A DNA stretch of 64,000 nucleotides from Vibrio gigantis (lineage in GTDB: Bacteria > Pseudomonadota > Gammaproteobacteria > Enterobacterales > Vibrionaceae). The notes under the pieces are model-generated. The model did no database searches. It saw nothing but the letters and a program-made list of their open reading frames with translations, and was not told where the DNA came from. The position numbers were made by a program, and so were the translations under genes. The stretch is from positions 2,542,001 to 2,606,000 of the forward strand of contig NZ_AP025492.1 of the NCBI RefSeq assembly GCF_024347515.1. Reading direction: 5' to 3'. Numbering within the stretch: the stretch's first letter is position 1; the number at the start of each line of letters is the position of its first letter. Below are positions 1 through 7,952 of this stretch, one piece after another.

Positions 1-659
1 TGCTGCATGAACTGCTCAAGTTTGATGAAGCGATCCAAACTGTATATGAATGGGCGAAAGATCGTGAAGACACTATCGTGATTGTAACCGCAGACCACGA
101 AACAGGTTCTTTCGGCTTCAGCTACTCTTCTAACGACTTACCAAAGCCACAGAAACGTTCTGGCGAAGCCTTTGCCGATCGCGACTATGCACCCAACTTT
201 AACTTTGGCGCATTCGATATACTTGATGGTTTGTACAATCAAAAACAAAGCTACTACGGCATGATCAGCGAATACCAGAAATTGGATAAAGCTCTACAAA
301 CACCTGAAAAACTGGCTGAGATCGTCAACAAAAACAGTGAGTTCCCTATCACAGCTGAACAAGCGAAAAACGTCTTAGCAAGTAAGCCGAACCCATACCG
401 ATTGGCTCAGCACAAATACTTGTCGGCAGAAGAAGTGCCTGCTATCAACGATTTCGATGCTTTCTTCCCATATAACGACCGTGGCAACCTACTTGCTCGA
501 GAACAAGCAACAGGTCAAAACATCGTTTGGGGTACAGGCACACACACCCATACACCTGTGAATGTGTTTGCTTGGGGGCCTGCCGAAAAGATATTGCCAG
601 TATCAAAAATCATGCATCACTCAGAGCTTGGTGAGTACATCAAGCAACAAGTAAATTAG
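1..659 (+). CDS. phoA: Alkaline phosphatase, C-terminal part (5' end outside window)
   Basis: The frame is open from position 3, so the gene begins upstream; about 218 codons are visible. The segment TADHETGSFGFSYS matches the metal-binding Asp-His stretch of the alkaline phosphatase superfamily. HTHTPVNVFAWGP near the C-terminus matches the last zinc-binding histidine region of PhoA-type enzymes. The family hydrolyses phosphomonoesters in the periplasm and usually responds to phosphate limitation; the promoter and signal peptide are not visible here. A strong terminator follows at 687. The gene converges on the displaced tail of ycgN and the prophage left end, so the two were probably neighbours before integration. 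Family assignment is firm; the exact PhoA subgroup is less so. Confidence 0.85.
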   Translation, partial: LHELLKFDEAIQTVYEWAKDREDTIVIVTADHETGSFGFSYSSNDLPKPQKRSGEAFADRDYAPNFNFGAFDILDGLYNQKQSYYGMISEYQKLDKALQTPEKLAEIVNKNSEFPITAEQAKNVLASKPNPYRLAQHKYLSAEEVPAINDFDAFFPYNDRGNLLAREQATGQNIVWGTGTHTHTPVNVFAWGPAEKILPVSKIMHHSELGEYIKQQVN

Positions 660-686
660 CCTGAGATTTTTTGCTAGCTTCACTTA

Positions 687-709
687 ACGCCCTGCGGGGC
701 GTTTTTTTG
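687..709 (+). terminator. Rho-independent terminator of phoA
   Basis: Perfect 6-bp stem ACGCCC/GGGCGT with loop TGCG, followed by a run of seven T. It lies 28 bases after the phoA stop codon. Confidence 0.85.
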
Positions 710-778
710 TTTTAAGAGTTAAAGCGTTTAAGAATTTAAGCTAAGTAAGTTTCAAATTTAGGTGACGCCAAATAGCAA

Positions 779-802
779 AACAGCCGCTGTTGAGCGACTG
801 TT
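779..802 (-). terminator. Displaced terminator of ycgN
   Basis: A 10-bp stem with a 4-base loop (779-788 and 793-802; one G-U pair when read on the minus strand) followed on the minus strand by TTTT. It lies just downstream of the stranded ycgN tail at 813-843. It is best read as the original ycgN terminator, now about 31.8 kb from the functional ycgN copy. Confidence 0.6.
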
Positions 803-812
803 TTTAAATCAT

Positions 813-843
813 TAACGATTTGGGTGATTAAGGATGTGGTCTT
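813..843 (-). pseudogene. ycgN: Displaced 3' end of ycgN (attB remnant)
   Basis: Read on the minus strand, the codons GAC CAC ATC CTT AAT CAC CCA AAT CGT TAA encode DHILNHPNR and a stop. The intact ycgN at 32590 ends [10 protein letters not shown] with mostly different codons. This short stretch is therefore the original host end of ycgN, separated from its gene body by prophage insertion. It has no start and is not expressed on its own. Confidence 0.85.
834..843. other. attL core of the prophage
   Basis: ATGTGGTCTT occurs here and at 32615-32624. On the minus strand the flanks at attL are phage to the left of AAGACCACAT and host ycgN tail to its right; at attR the situation is reversed. The 10-bp identity is short, but the matching ycgN reading frame across both junctions supports it strongly. 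Confidence 0.8.
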
Positions 844-915
844 ACTAAACACAAGTTAATTATCAATTTAAAATCAAGCACTTAATAAGGAACCAATCGC
901 AACTTGTCCCAAAAA

Positions 916-923
916 TGTCCACA
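916..923. promoter_or_regulatory. Left-arm candidate integrase binding site
   Basis: TGTCCACA matches the four related octamers at the right end (32446-32511). It lies on the phage side of the attL core, as expected for an arm-type integrase site. A truncated TTGTCCC is just upstream at 904-910. Confidence 0.45.
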
Positions 924-1086
924 CCGTGAATTTATGGGATCTGGCAAAATCGAGTTTTCTGTCATTGCTTTGTTCTCTTTTCCGTTCACTTTTCCAGCTT
1001 CATCCAATGAACAAATTTGAAAAAACAGTTTTGCGGTCAGATTAGCGCTAAAGCCTTGCTATACCTGGCTTAGCTGCCAACTAAAG

Positions 1087-1183
1087 AGATCTTTAATTTT
1101 CCACACTAGATCTTTAAAAAACTGACAGAAAAAACATAAAAACACTACAAATCAACAACTTACAAAAAGCACTAGATCTTTAA
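1087..1183. repeat. Three copies of AGATCTTTAA
   Basis: AGATCTTTAA occurs at 1087-1096, 1108-1117 and 1174-1183. The last two share the longer CACTAGATCTTTAAA (1104-1118 and 1170-1184). Direct repeats 200-300 bp from a cos candidate could be terminase anchoring sites. No function is proven. Confidence 0.5.
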
Positions 1184-1383
1184 AGATCGTCATTATTGCA
1201 ATTTATCGAAATAAAGCGCAATTGTTGAAATTCTTTTAGGCGCAATATAAGCCTTTTTCAGCGGCTTTTCATATTACTCGAAGCCCTTATAGCAAAAGGC
1301 TTTATCGCGTGTTCTACGCCTTTCCTAGCCCCGTAGATTTTCACTAAATCAAAATTGCGAAAAAACCAGATCGAAAACGTCGC

Positions 1384-1410
1384 AGGTGGGGAGGAGGAGT
1401 GCGGATTCCG
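1384..1410. other. Candidate phage cos region
   Basis: A purine- and G-rich segment (GTGGGGAGGAGGAGTGCGG, about 1386-1404) stands out from AT-rich non-coding surroundings. It lies between the last tail/cargo gene and attL, where HP1-type phages carry cos. The cut positions cannot be read from sequence alone. Confidence 0.35.
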
Positions 1411-1599
1411 TCACTCTAATTCCTCTTACGCCAAGTGGTAATTTTTTACCGGGTTACTCTTAAACTCACACGTAGATAATCCCAAGTGTACACATTGTAG
1501 GTAGCGCAACAGTTTCGGAGATAAACTCTAGGTTTCACGATGGGTTTTGGTTTGATGTTCATCTACATGTAAAGTGTTATTTCTAATGCGACATAACAA

Positions 1600-1625
1600 A
1601 AAAACACAGCCAATGCTGTGTTTTT
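1600..1625. terminator. Bidirectional terminator after the cargo gene
   Basis: Perfect 11-bp stem AAAAACACAGC/GCTGTGTTTTT with loop CAAT. It lies 37 bases past the stop of the minus-strand cargo gene and isolates it from the cos/att region. Confidence 0.8.
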
Positions 1626-1661
1626 CTAAGGTATGTACAGTTAGAAATAAAAACCGATAGT

Positions 1662-2591
1662 CTACGGGTTAGCTTTCATAACAAAATCAATAACGAAACA
1701 TCCTGAATTAAGAAACCCTACAAATATTGCAAATATCCCCAATGATGTGGGCAACCAAAAATCAATAATTTCATTTCTTATTGTGGGGCGAGATGAATTT
1801 TCTAATATCTTAAGTACTTCTTTATAGTAAAGCTCATTCGCTCCAAGTTGTTTTTCTATATACAACTTCCAGTCTTCATTTGCGTTTACGATTCCTTTTA
1901 TAGTACTTTCTTTATTATAATTTGTACCATTTAACAACCCTGAATACTCATTCACAAAACGTTCAACCTCTTGGCTCTTTGAATTCTCTTCAAACGCCTT
2001 GGCTTTCTCAGGACTTAAATCTCCAGTATTAATAGCATTTATTGCTTGCCATCCAATCTGCTCCATTTTTTCACGGAAGGTCATCAGTGAACAACTTAAA
2101 ACATCTAATCTTTCATCTATTATAGATTCCACGCCACTTGAAACTTCTTCAATTTCAGAAAGTATTTCATCCTTGCTCTTAAATGAATACTTAATTTGCT
2201 CTATTTGTTTTTTTAGCCCTTCAAATTCAGAATCATCGTCTTCCTTTTTATTTTTCCTTGTAAGCATCCCCTTACCAAACCAATGACTATCACATTGTTT
2301 TTTAGATAAAACCAACATCAACAATTCATAAAAACAAACAATAGACAATAGAAATAAAACAAACTCAATTGCTATACCTTTGTCCCCATTCACTCTAAAA
2401 CCAAGTAAAGTGGTAAAGCTGTCTACAAGATTGTAATACTTACAAAAAGACAGCACTAATACCGCTGTCAGTGTGTACATTAAATTTCTTTTGTACTTCT
2501 TTGCACTTTCTGTTAAATAATCTTCAACTCCAGAAAGAAAGTACATATCTTTAAGCTTATATTTCCCAAACAAACTCATAAACCACCACAT
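1662..2591 (-). CDS. Prophage cargo (moron) membrane protein with coiled coil, unknown function
   Basis: 309 aa from the ATG at 2591, preceded by GGGG; a TTG three codons upstream is possible. Two hydrophobic helices lie near residues 35-55 and 72-95. A charged, Lys/Glu-rich, coiled-coil-like cytoplasmic part follows (about 105-270), then a third hydrophobic helix near 280-303. No enzyme motif is visible. It is clearly more AT-rich than its neighbours, lies between the end of the tail operon and the cos/att region, and has its own terminator at 1600, all typical of an independently transcribed cargo gene. P2-type phages often keep superinfection-exclusion or defence genes at such end positions. 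That role is inference from position only. Confidence 0.7.
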   Translation of the reverse strand: MWWFMSLFGKYKLKDMYFLSGVEDYLTESAKKYKRNLMYTLTAVLVLSFCKYYNLVDSFTTLLGFRVNGDKGIAIEFVLFLLSIVCFYELLMLVLSKKQCDSHWFGKGMLTRKNKKEDDDSEFEGLKKQIEQIKYSFKSKDEILSEIEEVSSGVESIIDERLDVLSCSLMTFREKMEQIGWQAINAINTGDLSPEKAKAFEENSKSQEVERFVNEYSGLLNGTNYNKESTIKGIVNANEDWKLYIEKQLGANELYYKEVLKILENSSRPTIRNEIIDFWLPTSLGIFAIFVGFLNSGCFVIDFVMKANP

Positions 2592-2697
2592 CAACCCCAA
2601 AATTTAGCTCTACTATATCTTGATGCAATACTAATTGTACATGCGACTGGAGTCTTTTAGTGTACAGATCATTTACTAACGTATGGATGGGTGCCAT

Positions 2698-2895
2698 TCA
2701 AGTTACTTTGTAATTTCCTGCTGAACTGCCGCCTGTTACAGGCACTTGAGCATTCTGAGTAATTTCGTCCACTACTGCGTTAGCAATAGCTTCTGCCATC
2801 TTACCAGCCATAGCGAACTCACCGTCAAGAACAAAGCCTTGTGCTTTCAATTCGTTTTCTAACTTCTGTTTCAGTGATGCTTTGCTTAGTGCCAT
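2698..2895 (-). CDS. Small conserved phage protein downstream of baseplate spike
   Basis: 65 aa from the ATG at 2895, which follows the spike stop codon by one base; an ATG five codons upstream would overlap the spike gene. AGGTAAG is a weak ribosome site. The protein is an amphipathic helix-rich N-terminal half followed by a short tail ending GGSSAGNYKVT. It is the last gene of the late operon. I recognise it as a recurrent small protein next to the spike in Vibrio P2-like phages but know no function. A tail-tip role is inferred from position. Confidence 0.65.
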   Translation of the reverse strand: MALSKASLKQKLENELKAQGFVLDGEFAMAGKMAEAIANAVVDEITQNAQVPVTGGSSAGNYKVT

Positions 2896-2896
2896 C

Positions 2897-3592
2897 TTAC
2901 TTACCTGCAAATACGGTGGTTGATACGTCTACATGTGGCTTACCCATAAACGGGCAAATGCTTGCACCTGTGCATACTCCTTTACCACCATTCATTTTTA
3001 TAGAGTCTGCATCCTCGGTGATATTTTTAGCCGTGGTTGTCTTATCACCTTTGACGGTTTCTGTATGATCTCCTTCAATTTCAGCTAAACGGTTTTCCAG
3101 TACTTTGATGCGTTGGTTAAGACATTCCAACTTGTCGTCTTTATCTGTCTTTCGTTCAAAGTTACCTTCTTGGTCAACCAACTGATAAACACCTTCGCGT
3201 TGTTGATATCGGCTTTCACCTTCTTTGATACCTGGTAGCTTGAAGCCAAGGGGAAGAACGCAACGAATAAAAGGTTTATCTGGTTGTCCGAACATAAAGC
3301 CTAACTCTACGATACTGCCAATTGCAGGCGGCTCTAATCGGCCAGCATGATCACCAAGACCTGGAACCGGAAGTGGTATCGCCTGCAGTGGTGGTTTATC
3401 TTCGTATTCCATGCCCTTTTCATCGAGTAGCTGAACATCTACGGCATAGTGAGGATAAAAGCGGTCGGACAAATCCCCTTCTTCTGGCAGCTCTGGCAAT
3501 GCGACCACCTTTCCCCATCTTGGCAAATGCCACTGGCCTGTGAATTCTGGAAACAACCGAAAGATAATGCGCTTAATAGTATTCACATCCAT
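2897..3592 (-). CDS. Baseplate spike protein (gpV/gp45-like)
   Basis: 231 aa. An N-terminal OB-fold-like region (roughly residues 15-120, with PxxGDHAGRLEPPAIGSIVELGF) is followed by a short coiled stretch (150-170, LNQRIKVLENRLAEIEGD) and a Thr/Lys-rich segment resembling the triple-stranded beta-helix of spikes. The C-terminus has GKGVCTGASICPFMGKPH, reminiscent of metal-binding PAAR-like tips. The trimer would form the membrane-piercing point below the baseplate hub. The start overlaps the hub gene's stop by 10 bases, so the two are probably translationally coupled. Sequence similarity to P2 gpV itself is not obvious; the call rests on domain order and context. Confidence 0.75.
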   Translation of the reverse strand: MDVNTIKRIIFRLFPEFTGQWHLPRWGKVVALPELPEEGDLSDRFYPHYAVDVQLLDEKGMEYEDKPPLQAIPLPVPGLGDHAGRLEPPAIGSIVELGFMFGQPDKPFIRCVLPLGFKLPGIKEGESRYQQREGVYQLVDQEGNFERKTDKDDKLECLNQRIKVLENRLAEIEGDHTETVKGDKTTTAKNITEDADSIKMNGGKGVCTGASICPFMGKPHVDVSTTVFAGK

Positions 3593-4272
3593 GTTAGCTT
3601 TGCCTCCGTTCCTTCAAACTCTACACCGACTAATCGCAGTCCATTCACGACAACACCTGGCTTCAATTTTGGAATAGCCGGTATCTTTACCGACTTGTTG
3701 GCTGTGTGGTTTGTCATGAGCTCATTAGGTATGGTGACGGACTTATCTGCCCAGAATGAATCTTTCCAACTGCCTACATAAATTTGCCCATTGCCTTGTT
3801 GCTGCCAGAATAAGCCATCAATACTGAACGCTTGAGCTAGTTCGTCTAAGACTCGATAACCGTTGCCATCGCTATAAAAACATGGAATGGCCGTTTTGCT
3901 GTAGGCTTTCTCTGGTACCACAAATTGAAGGCCCGTTTTATTGGTGACTTCGCTTAGTAGCTGCATGAGTGTTGGGTGACGCATGATGATGTTAAGTGGC
4001 TTGTAAAGCATTGCCGCTAATTCGCGGCAAAACACTTTTGACCAACCTTTTTCTGCAGGTTGAACACGTTCGATGTAACCAAGGAAAACCCGATCGATTG
4101 AATCACCCCAACCCATATCCACCGCGACAATAGTGTTTGCCTCGGGGCTTCCTTCAAGCGCCAGCTCACATCGTCCTGGCGTATTTTCACTAAAGACAAT
4201 GCGGTGGCTTTTTACTCTGGCTTTGTCTTTGCCAACGTAAGCCCGACACAAGAATTTATTGTTCGCTGTCAT
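3583..4272 (-). CDS. Baseplate hub protein, gpD-like (late control D family)
   Basis: 229 aa. The pattern of an N-terminal beta-rich domain with SPEANTIVAVDMGWGDS and a middle segment YRVLDELAQAFSIDGLFWQQ is typical of gp27-like hub proteins (P2 gpD family), which trimerise above the spike. It is shorter than P2 gpD (about 387 aa); the OB-fold and spike functions seem to be in the separate downstream gene. It lies directly before the spike and after the gpU-position gene. The ATG at 4272 has GGTGG 4 bases upstream. Confidence 0.7.
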   Translation of the reverse strand: MTANNKFLCRAYVGKDKARVKSHRIVFSENTPGRCELALEGSPEANTIVAVDMGWGDSIDRVFLGYIERVQPAEKGWSKVFCRELAAMLYKPLNIIMRHPTLMQLLSEVTNKTGLQFVVPEKAYSKTAIPCFYSDGNGYRVLDELAQAFSIDGLFWQQQGNGQIYVGSWKDSFWADKSVTIPNELMTNHTANKSVKIPAIPKLKPGVVVNGLRLVGVEFEGTEAKLTWM

Positions 4273-4281
4273 AGTCCACCA

Positions 4282-4818
4282 CTAAGCTAAAGCATTATCG
4301 GCAGCTTTAAGTATTTTCATAAAGCCTGTTAGCTCCACGTCGGTACCTGGCGGCACATCGTCACTTTGTCCGATTTCAACCGGAGTATTCACACCTTGCA
4401 CTTTTTGCTGTGCCGCAGGTTTATCCGGCTGGCGTTGTTCCACTCGTTCTGGTACCGATAGATGCTCTATCAGTTCAAATGAAACGCTCCATTGCCTGTG
4501 AGAATCTTGCTCATCGGCACGAACAGCACCTTGGAATTTCACTTGTCGGATTTTCAAAGCTTCTGCCGTTTTGTTGCTAATGCGGTAGATTTGGCGAGCG
4601 CCGCTATCTTGTGCTTCCGCCATGCTGAACAAATTGGTTAGTAGCTGTTTTTTGGTAAATGGGATCACGCCTTTCACGGTCAGAATTTTACCTTTGCTAC
4701 CTGTTTCCGCTTGGTCGGTAGCCGAGGTCTGGCCGGACATATCCTGTCCGGCCAGTTGCTGACGAACGCTAATGCGTAGGTTCTTTAATGGGAGTTGAGT
4801 GCCGTTTAGGGTTAGCAT
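4282..4818 (-). CDS. Baseplate/tail assembly protein of HP1/K139 type (gpU position)
   Basis: 178 aa, soluble, beta-rich N-terminus with LTVKGVIPFTKKQLLTNLF and a proline-rich linker near 120-150. In P2 the gene before the hub is gpU, the tail terminator. Proteins like this one are named baseplate complex proteins in Vibrio phages. I cannot distinguish a gpU-type terminator from a baseplate component by motif. It lies between the tailspike and hub genes in one operon. Confidence 0.6.
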   Translation of the reverse strand: MLTLNGTQLPLKNLRISVRQQLAGQDMSGQTSATDQAETGSKGKILTVKGVIPFTKKQLLTNLFSMAEAQDSGARQIYRISNKTAEALKIRQVKFQGAVRADEQDSHRQWSVSFELIEHLSVPERVEQRQPDKPAAQQKVQGVNTPVEIGQSDDVPPGTDVELTGFMKILKAADNALA

Positions 4819-4868
4819 ATGACTACTCTTTACGTAATTGTGTGGATTATGTGGGGCATAGCATTAAC

Positions 4869-7337
4869 TTAAACGGATTCAATACTATTCACAGAATTAA
4901 GTCCGATAATCCAATTTGCATCACTCCAGTAATTACCACCACCAACTTGAGTGAATATTTCAGCATCAAAATAGTTTGTTGTGAGCATGCCATTAGGCCC
5001 CTGACCAGTGGTTAATGATTGTACAAAGTTCTTGCCTGTAATAGGTGTGGTACCGAGGTAAACAACTGTGTTTCCAGAAATGACATGACCATTTTTAGCT
5101 GGATTCAGGCCACCATCGGTTGGTTTTCCTGAGATTCGAACTACACCATCATCACCCGTATACCCCTCAACCAGACGTAACGTATTATCTTTAAAAGTAA
5201 TAGGCATAGAATAAGTGGCTATTCCACACTCAGAAACAATACCCGCATTACCTTCAACATATACTCGAGCATCTTGAGTAGCGGAAACGAGTTTAGCCGT
5301 CGAAACCAATCTCTTAGCTACGCCTCCAGAGTGAGTGTTATTTCTGATAGCTGCATCGATAATGGCTCCTGTTTGAACAACCAGATCAAAGTCTCCGATG
5401 AAGCTGTTATTTTCAATAACAACACCTGTGACACCGTCCAACACTCTGACACCAGCAACTTCAGGTTTATCAGAAATAATTACGTTATCTTTAACAATGA
5501 CATTAGAAGTTACAGAGCCGATAGCCCCTCTTAGCGTAGGGTTCGTATAGTCAAGATCAAGAACTGGATAACATAAGTTCCCATAGATTTGTAACGCACC
5601 ACGGGCACCATTGATGGCATTACGTTTTTGCGAATGGATAATGTTATTACTAATGATGTTTCGGCGTTCGCCTGTCCCCTCTGAGTGAATACCTACAGAA
5701 AAGCCTTCTCCAACAATGCAACTATCAACAATGCAACCTTCGGCATCAGCATCCAAAGTGATGCCAACACGGCACCTCGCCGTTTCTCGCTTAGGGTTAT
5801 TAACCAGGGTGATTCCGTATGGATTAGTTTCATCATAAACTGCACCAACAACGTTACGAACTATTGCATTACTGGTTTTCCAAACAACAACTATGTCATT
5901 TGTCCAGGCAAAATTATCCCTGTCTGTAACTGTGCCAAAGGAGTCTACGATTTGGTTATTACTGCTACCATCTTTACCAATTCGATACGGTGCAGTGAAG
6001 TTCCAAACCTTTGAATCTTTGACTCTGTTGCCTTTACCAGCAAGATAAATTCCAGTGTTATGATATTCCTTTGACTCGGTTGCTAATTTCGTCGGCACCT
6101 GGTCAATGTTATGCATATTGACTCTAAATTGATTATTATTCCCTGTCACATGAATCATGTGACCACCTACGAAGCCTTCAGAGTTGGGTAACCACTTTAA
6201 ATATCCAAGCATCTCACAGAAACAATCGTGCTTATCCCACAATAGCAACGATGCATCGGTTTCTGCTCGAACAGCATAAGCGACATTAGGCAAAGGAAAG
6301 AACAAGCGATCACCATTTGACATGGCATTGTATGCAGCTCTTATAGCAGCCGTATCATCAGTGACTCCATCACCAACAGCTCCGAAGCATTTCACATTTA
6401 TCGTGTCGCCAAAGTACTCACTAAACGTTCTTGGGGTCATGGCTTTCTTGGCTACCACTTTCGCCGATTTTTGAACCCACTCTTTATCAGCGCTCTGTCC
6501 TTCCGGCCGTAAATCACTCACCGAACCATCCCCCAACACCTGAGCAATCTTGCAAACAAAGTGCTTCACACCATTTGCATCGGTGTAGTCGTCTTTCTCA
6601 TCTGAAGTAACCACGAAATCAAACAGGGTGACTTGCTCACCTGTTGGCGTTCCTTCGCGGTGCGCATCTACATAGATGAATGAAGGCTTGTTAGGTACTT
6701 GAACATTGCGATCAAATTCGAGTGTGACACGATTGCCCGACACATAACCGGCACCCGCTTTGATGTTGAATGCGCTCGCTTGAGGTGTAATCAAGAAACC
6801 GTCGTCGATAAACCAATCTTTACCGTTCTGGTCGATGATGGATTGCGCGACATCGTCATCCATTTTCTTCATACGTGGCGTGGCGTTGTACTGCCATGTT
6901 GAAGCATCCACCGTAATATTGGTGATTTCGGCAATATCTTTGTACTCAAGAACCACTGAACGCACCAATGTGTTGCCTGCAACACCTGGTTCATCGGCTG
7001 TCTTTGGTGTTAGGGCATGGTGATCAATCGTAACCAACACGCCATATTCTGAACAGTAAGCACCTGTCCAGTTAAATTCGAACGGGCCTTCTTGACTGGT
7101 GAGCGTTGTGCTGTAAATAACCGAATCAACCGAAAGGCGACCACGTTGCTCTACTGCAGATTCATGAACCACATCATCACTTGGTACCATATCATCAGGC
7201 TGTGGAAACTCTGGGCGGTTCGGTACGTTGGCAAAAATCATCTTGTCGATTACAAGCGGCTTTTCTTCTGCATTAAGCTGAGCCAATAACGCCTTACCTG
7301 CGGCGGTCAAAATCGACTTATCAGTGGTGTTTGTCAT
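4869..7337 (-). CDS. Tailspike/tail fibre with right-handed beta-helix domain
   Basis: 822 aa. Residues 1-170 resemble the N-terminal tail-collar part of P2 gpH-type fibres (ILTAAGKALLAQLNAEEKPL, then a WQYNATPRMKKMDDD segment). Near residue 313 FGAVGDGVTDDTAAI begins a pectate-lyase-3/parallel beta-helix domain that runs to about residue 790, with recurring N-rich rungs (NNIIHSQ, NNSFIGD, GNTVVYL). This architecture is that of receptor-binding spikes that often cut capsule or O-antigen. No gpG/Tfa-like chaperone gene follows, unlike P2. The ATG at 7337 has AAGGAAC upstream. Enzymatic activity is inferred; the active site cannot be read. Confidence 0.85.
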   Translation of the reverse strand: MTNTTDKSILTAAGKALLAQLNAEEKPLVIDKMIFANVPNRPEFPQPDDMVPSDDVVHESAVEQRGRLSVDSVIYSTTLTSQEGPFEFNWTGAYCSEYGVLVTIDHHALTPKTADEPGVAGNTLVRSVVLEYKDIAEITNITVDASTWQYNATPRMKKMDDDVAQSIIDQNGKDWFIDDGFLITPQASAFNIKAGAGYVSGNRVTLEFDRNVQVPNKPSFIYVDAHREGTPTGEQVTLFDFVVTSDEKDDYTDANGVKHFVCKIAQVLGDGSVSDLRPEGQSADKEWVQKSAKVVAKKAMTPRTFSEYFGDTINVKCFGAVGDGVTDDTAAIRAAYNAMSNGDRLFFPLPNVAYAVRAETDASLLLWDKHDCFCEMLGYLKWLPNSEGFVGGHMIHVTGNNNQFRVNMHNIDQVPTKLATESKEYHNTGIYLAGKGNRVKDSKVWNFTAPYRIGKDGSSNNQIVDSFGTVTDRDNFAWTNDIVVVWKTSNAIVRNVVGAVYDETNPYGITLVNNPKRETARCRVGITLDADAEGCIVDSCIVGEGFSVGIHSEGTGERRNIISNNIIHSQKRNAINGARGALQIYGNLCYPVLDLDYTNPTLRGAIGSVTSNVIVKDNVIISDKPEVAGVRVLDGVTGVVIENNSFIGDFDLVVQTGAIIDAAIRNNTHSGGVAKRLVSTAKLVSATQDARVYVEGNAGIVSECGIATYSMPITFKDNTLRLVEGYTGDDGVVRISGKPTDGGLNPAKNGHVISGNTVVYLGTTPITGKNFVQSLTTGQGPNGMLTTNYFDAEIFTQVGGGNYWSDANWIIGLNSVNSIESV

Positions 7338-7349
7338 TCTTCTAGTTCC

Positions 7350-7952
7350 TTAGCCTTTCGCAGTGGCTTGGTAATATTCACAATCGACATTGAGCATATT
7401 CGGTAACATGCCAACGTTTATCCGTGTCTTAACGTGTGACGCTGAGTATTGCGCTTCGACATTCTTGCTTCGCGCGGCCAACGGCATTTCGACATAACTA
7501 GTGTATTGATAACGACGACAGGTGCGCCCGTACTGGCGGATCACCGTGTCTAATAATTTCGGGACATTGGTTAAGTCACCGTCTCGAATCTTCAGACTGA
7601 TCACATCCCAATCAACATTCACTAACCTTTCATCTTGAGCTATGTGCGGATAGCCGAGCTTGTCGAACATGTCTTCCCAACCAGATACCGAACCCGCATC
7701 ACGAGAAAATCCGTAAGCATGAGCCACACGAATTCGAAACAACTCTTCGGGCTCTTGGCCGAGTTTTTCTACTCCACGCTGCCAAGCCAGAATATTGACC
7801 AATCCAATAGGTGCGGTCAGTGGGTCATGCTGCTGCAGTGGCATTTCGAATGCGGCTTTCACATGTTCCCAGTAGTTACGAACAGCTCTAACGAACTTGG
7901 CGAGTTCGCCTCTACCCATCCAGTAACGAAGGTTTATCTCAGGTATTTTCAA
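7350..7952 (-). CDS. Tail protein gpI (baseplate wedge), TTG start
   Basis: 200 aa, P2 gpI family. It shows the conserved LTAPIGLVNILAWQRGVE region and FRIRVAHAYGFSRDAGS. With gpJ it forms baseplate wedges. The best start is TTG at 7952 with GGAGG six bases upstream; the start overlaps the 3' end of gpJ by 14 bases. The next gene is the tailspike, as in P2 (J-I-H). Confidence 0.85.
   Translation of the reverse strand: MKIPEINLRYWMGRGELAKFVRAVRNYWEHVKAAFEMPLQQHDPLTAPIGLVNILAWQRGVEKLGQEPEELFRIRVAHAYGFSRDAGSVSGWEDMFDKLGYPHIAQDERLVNVDWDVISLKIRDGDLTNVPKLLDTVIRQYGRTCRRYQYTSYVEMPLAARSKNVEAQYSASHVKTRINVGMLPNMLNVDCEYYQATAKG

Larger units (their letters stand above)
845..1599. other. Non-coding left end of prophage (arm site, repeats, cos candidate)
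   Basis: No convincing gene is visible. The stretch holds one integrase-arm-like TGTCCACA (916-923), three copies of AGATCTTTAA, and a short purine/G-rich island at about 1384-1404 in otherwise AT-rich DNA. In HP1-type phages cos lies between the tail genes and attP, which is this position. Confidence 0.5.

Noticed and set aside
4282..4818. Calling this gene gpU outright
   Set aside because: Position fits, but I could not see gpU-specific motifs, so a neutral baseplate/tail name was used.
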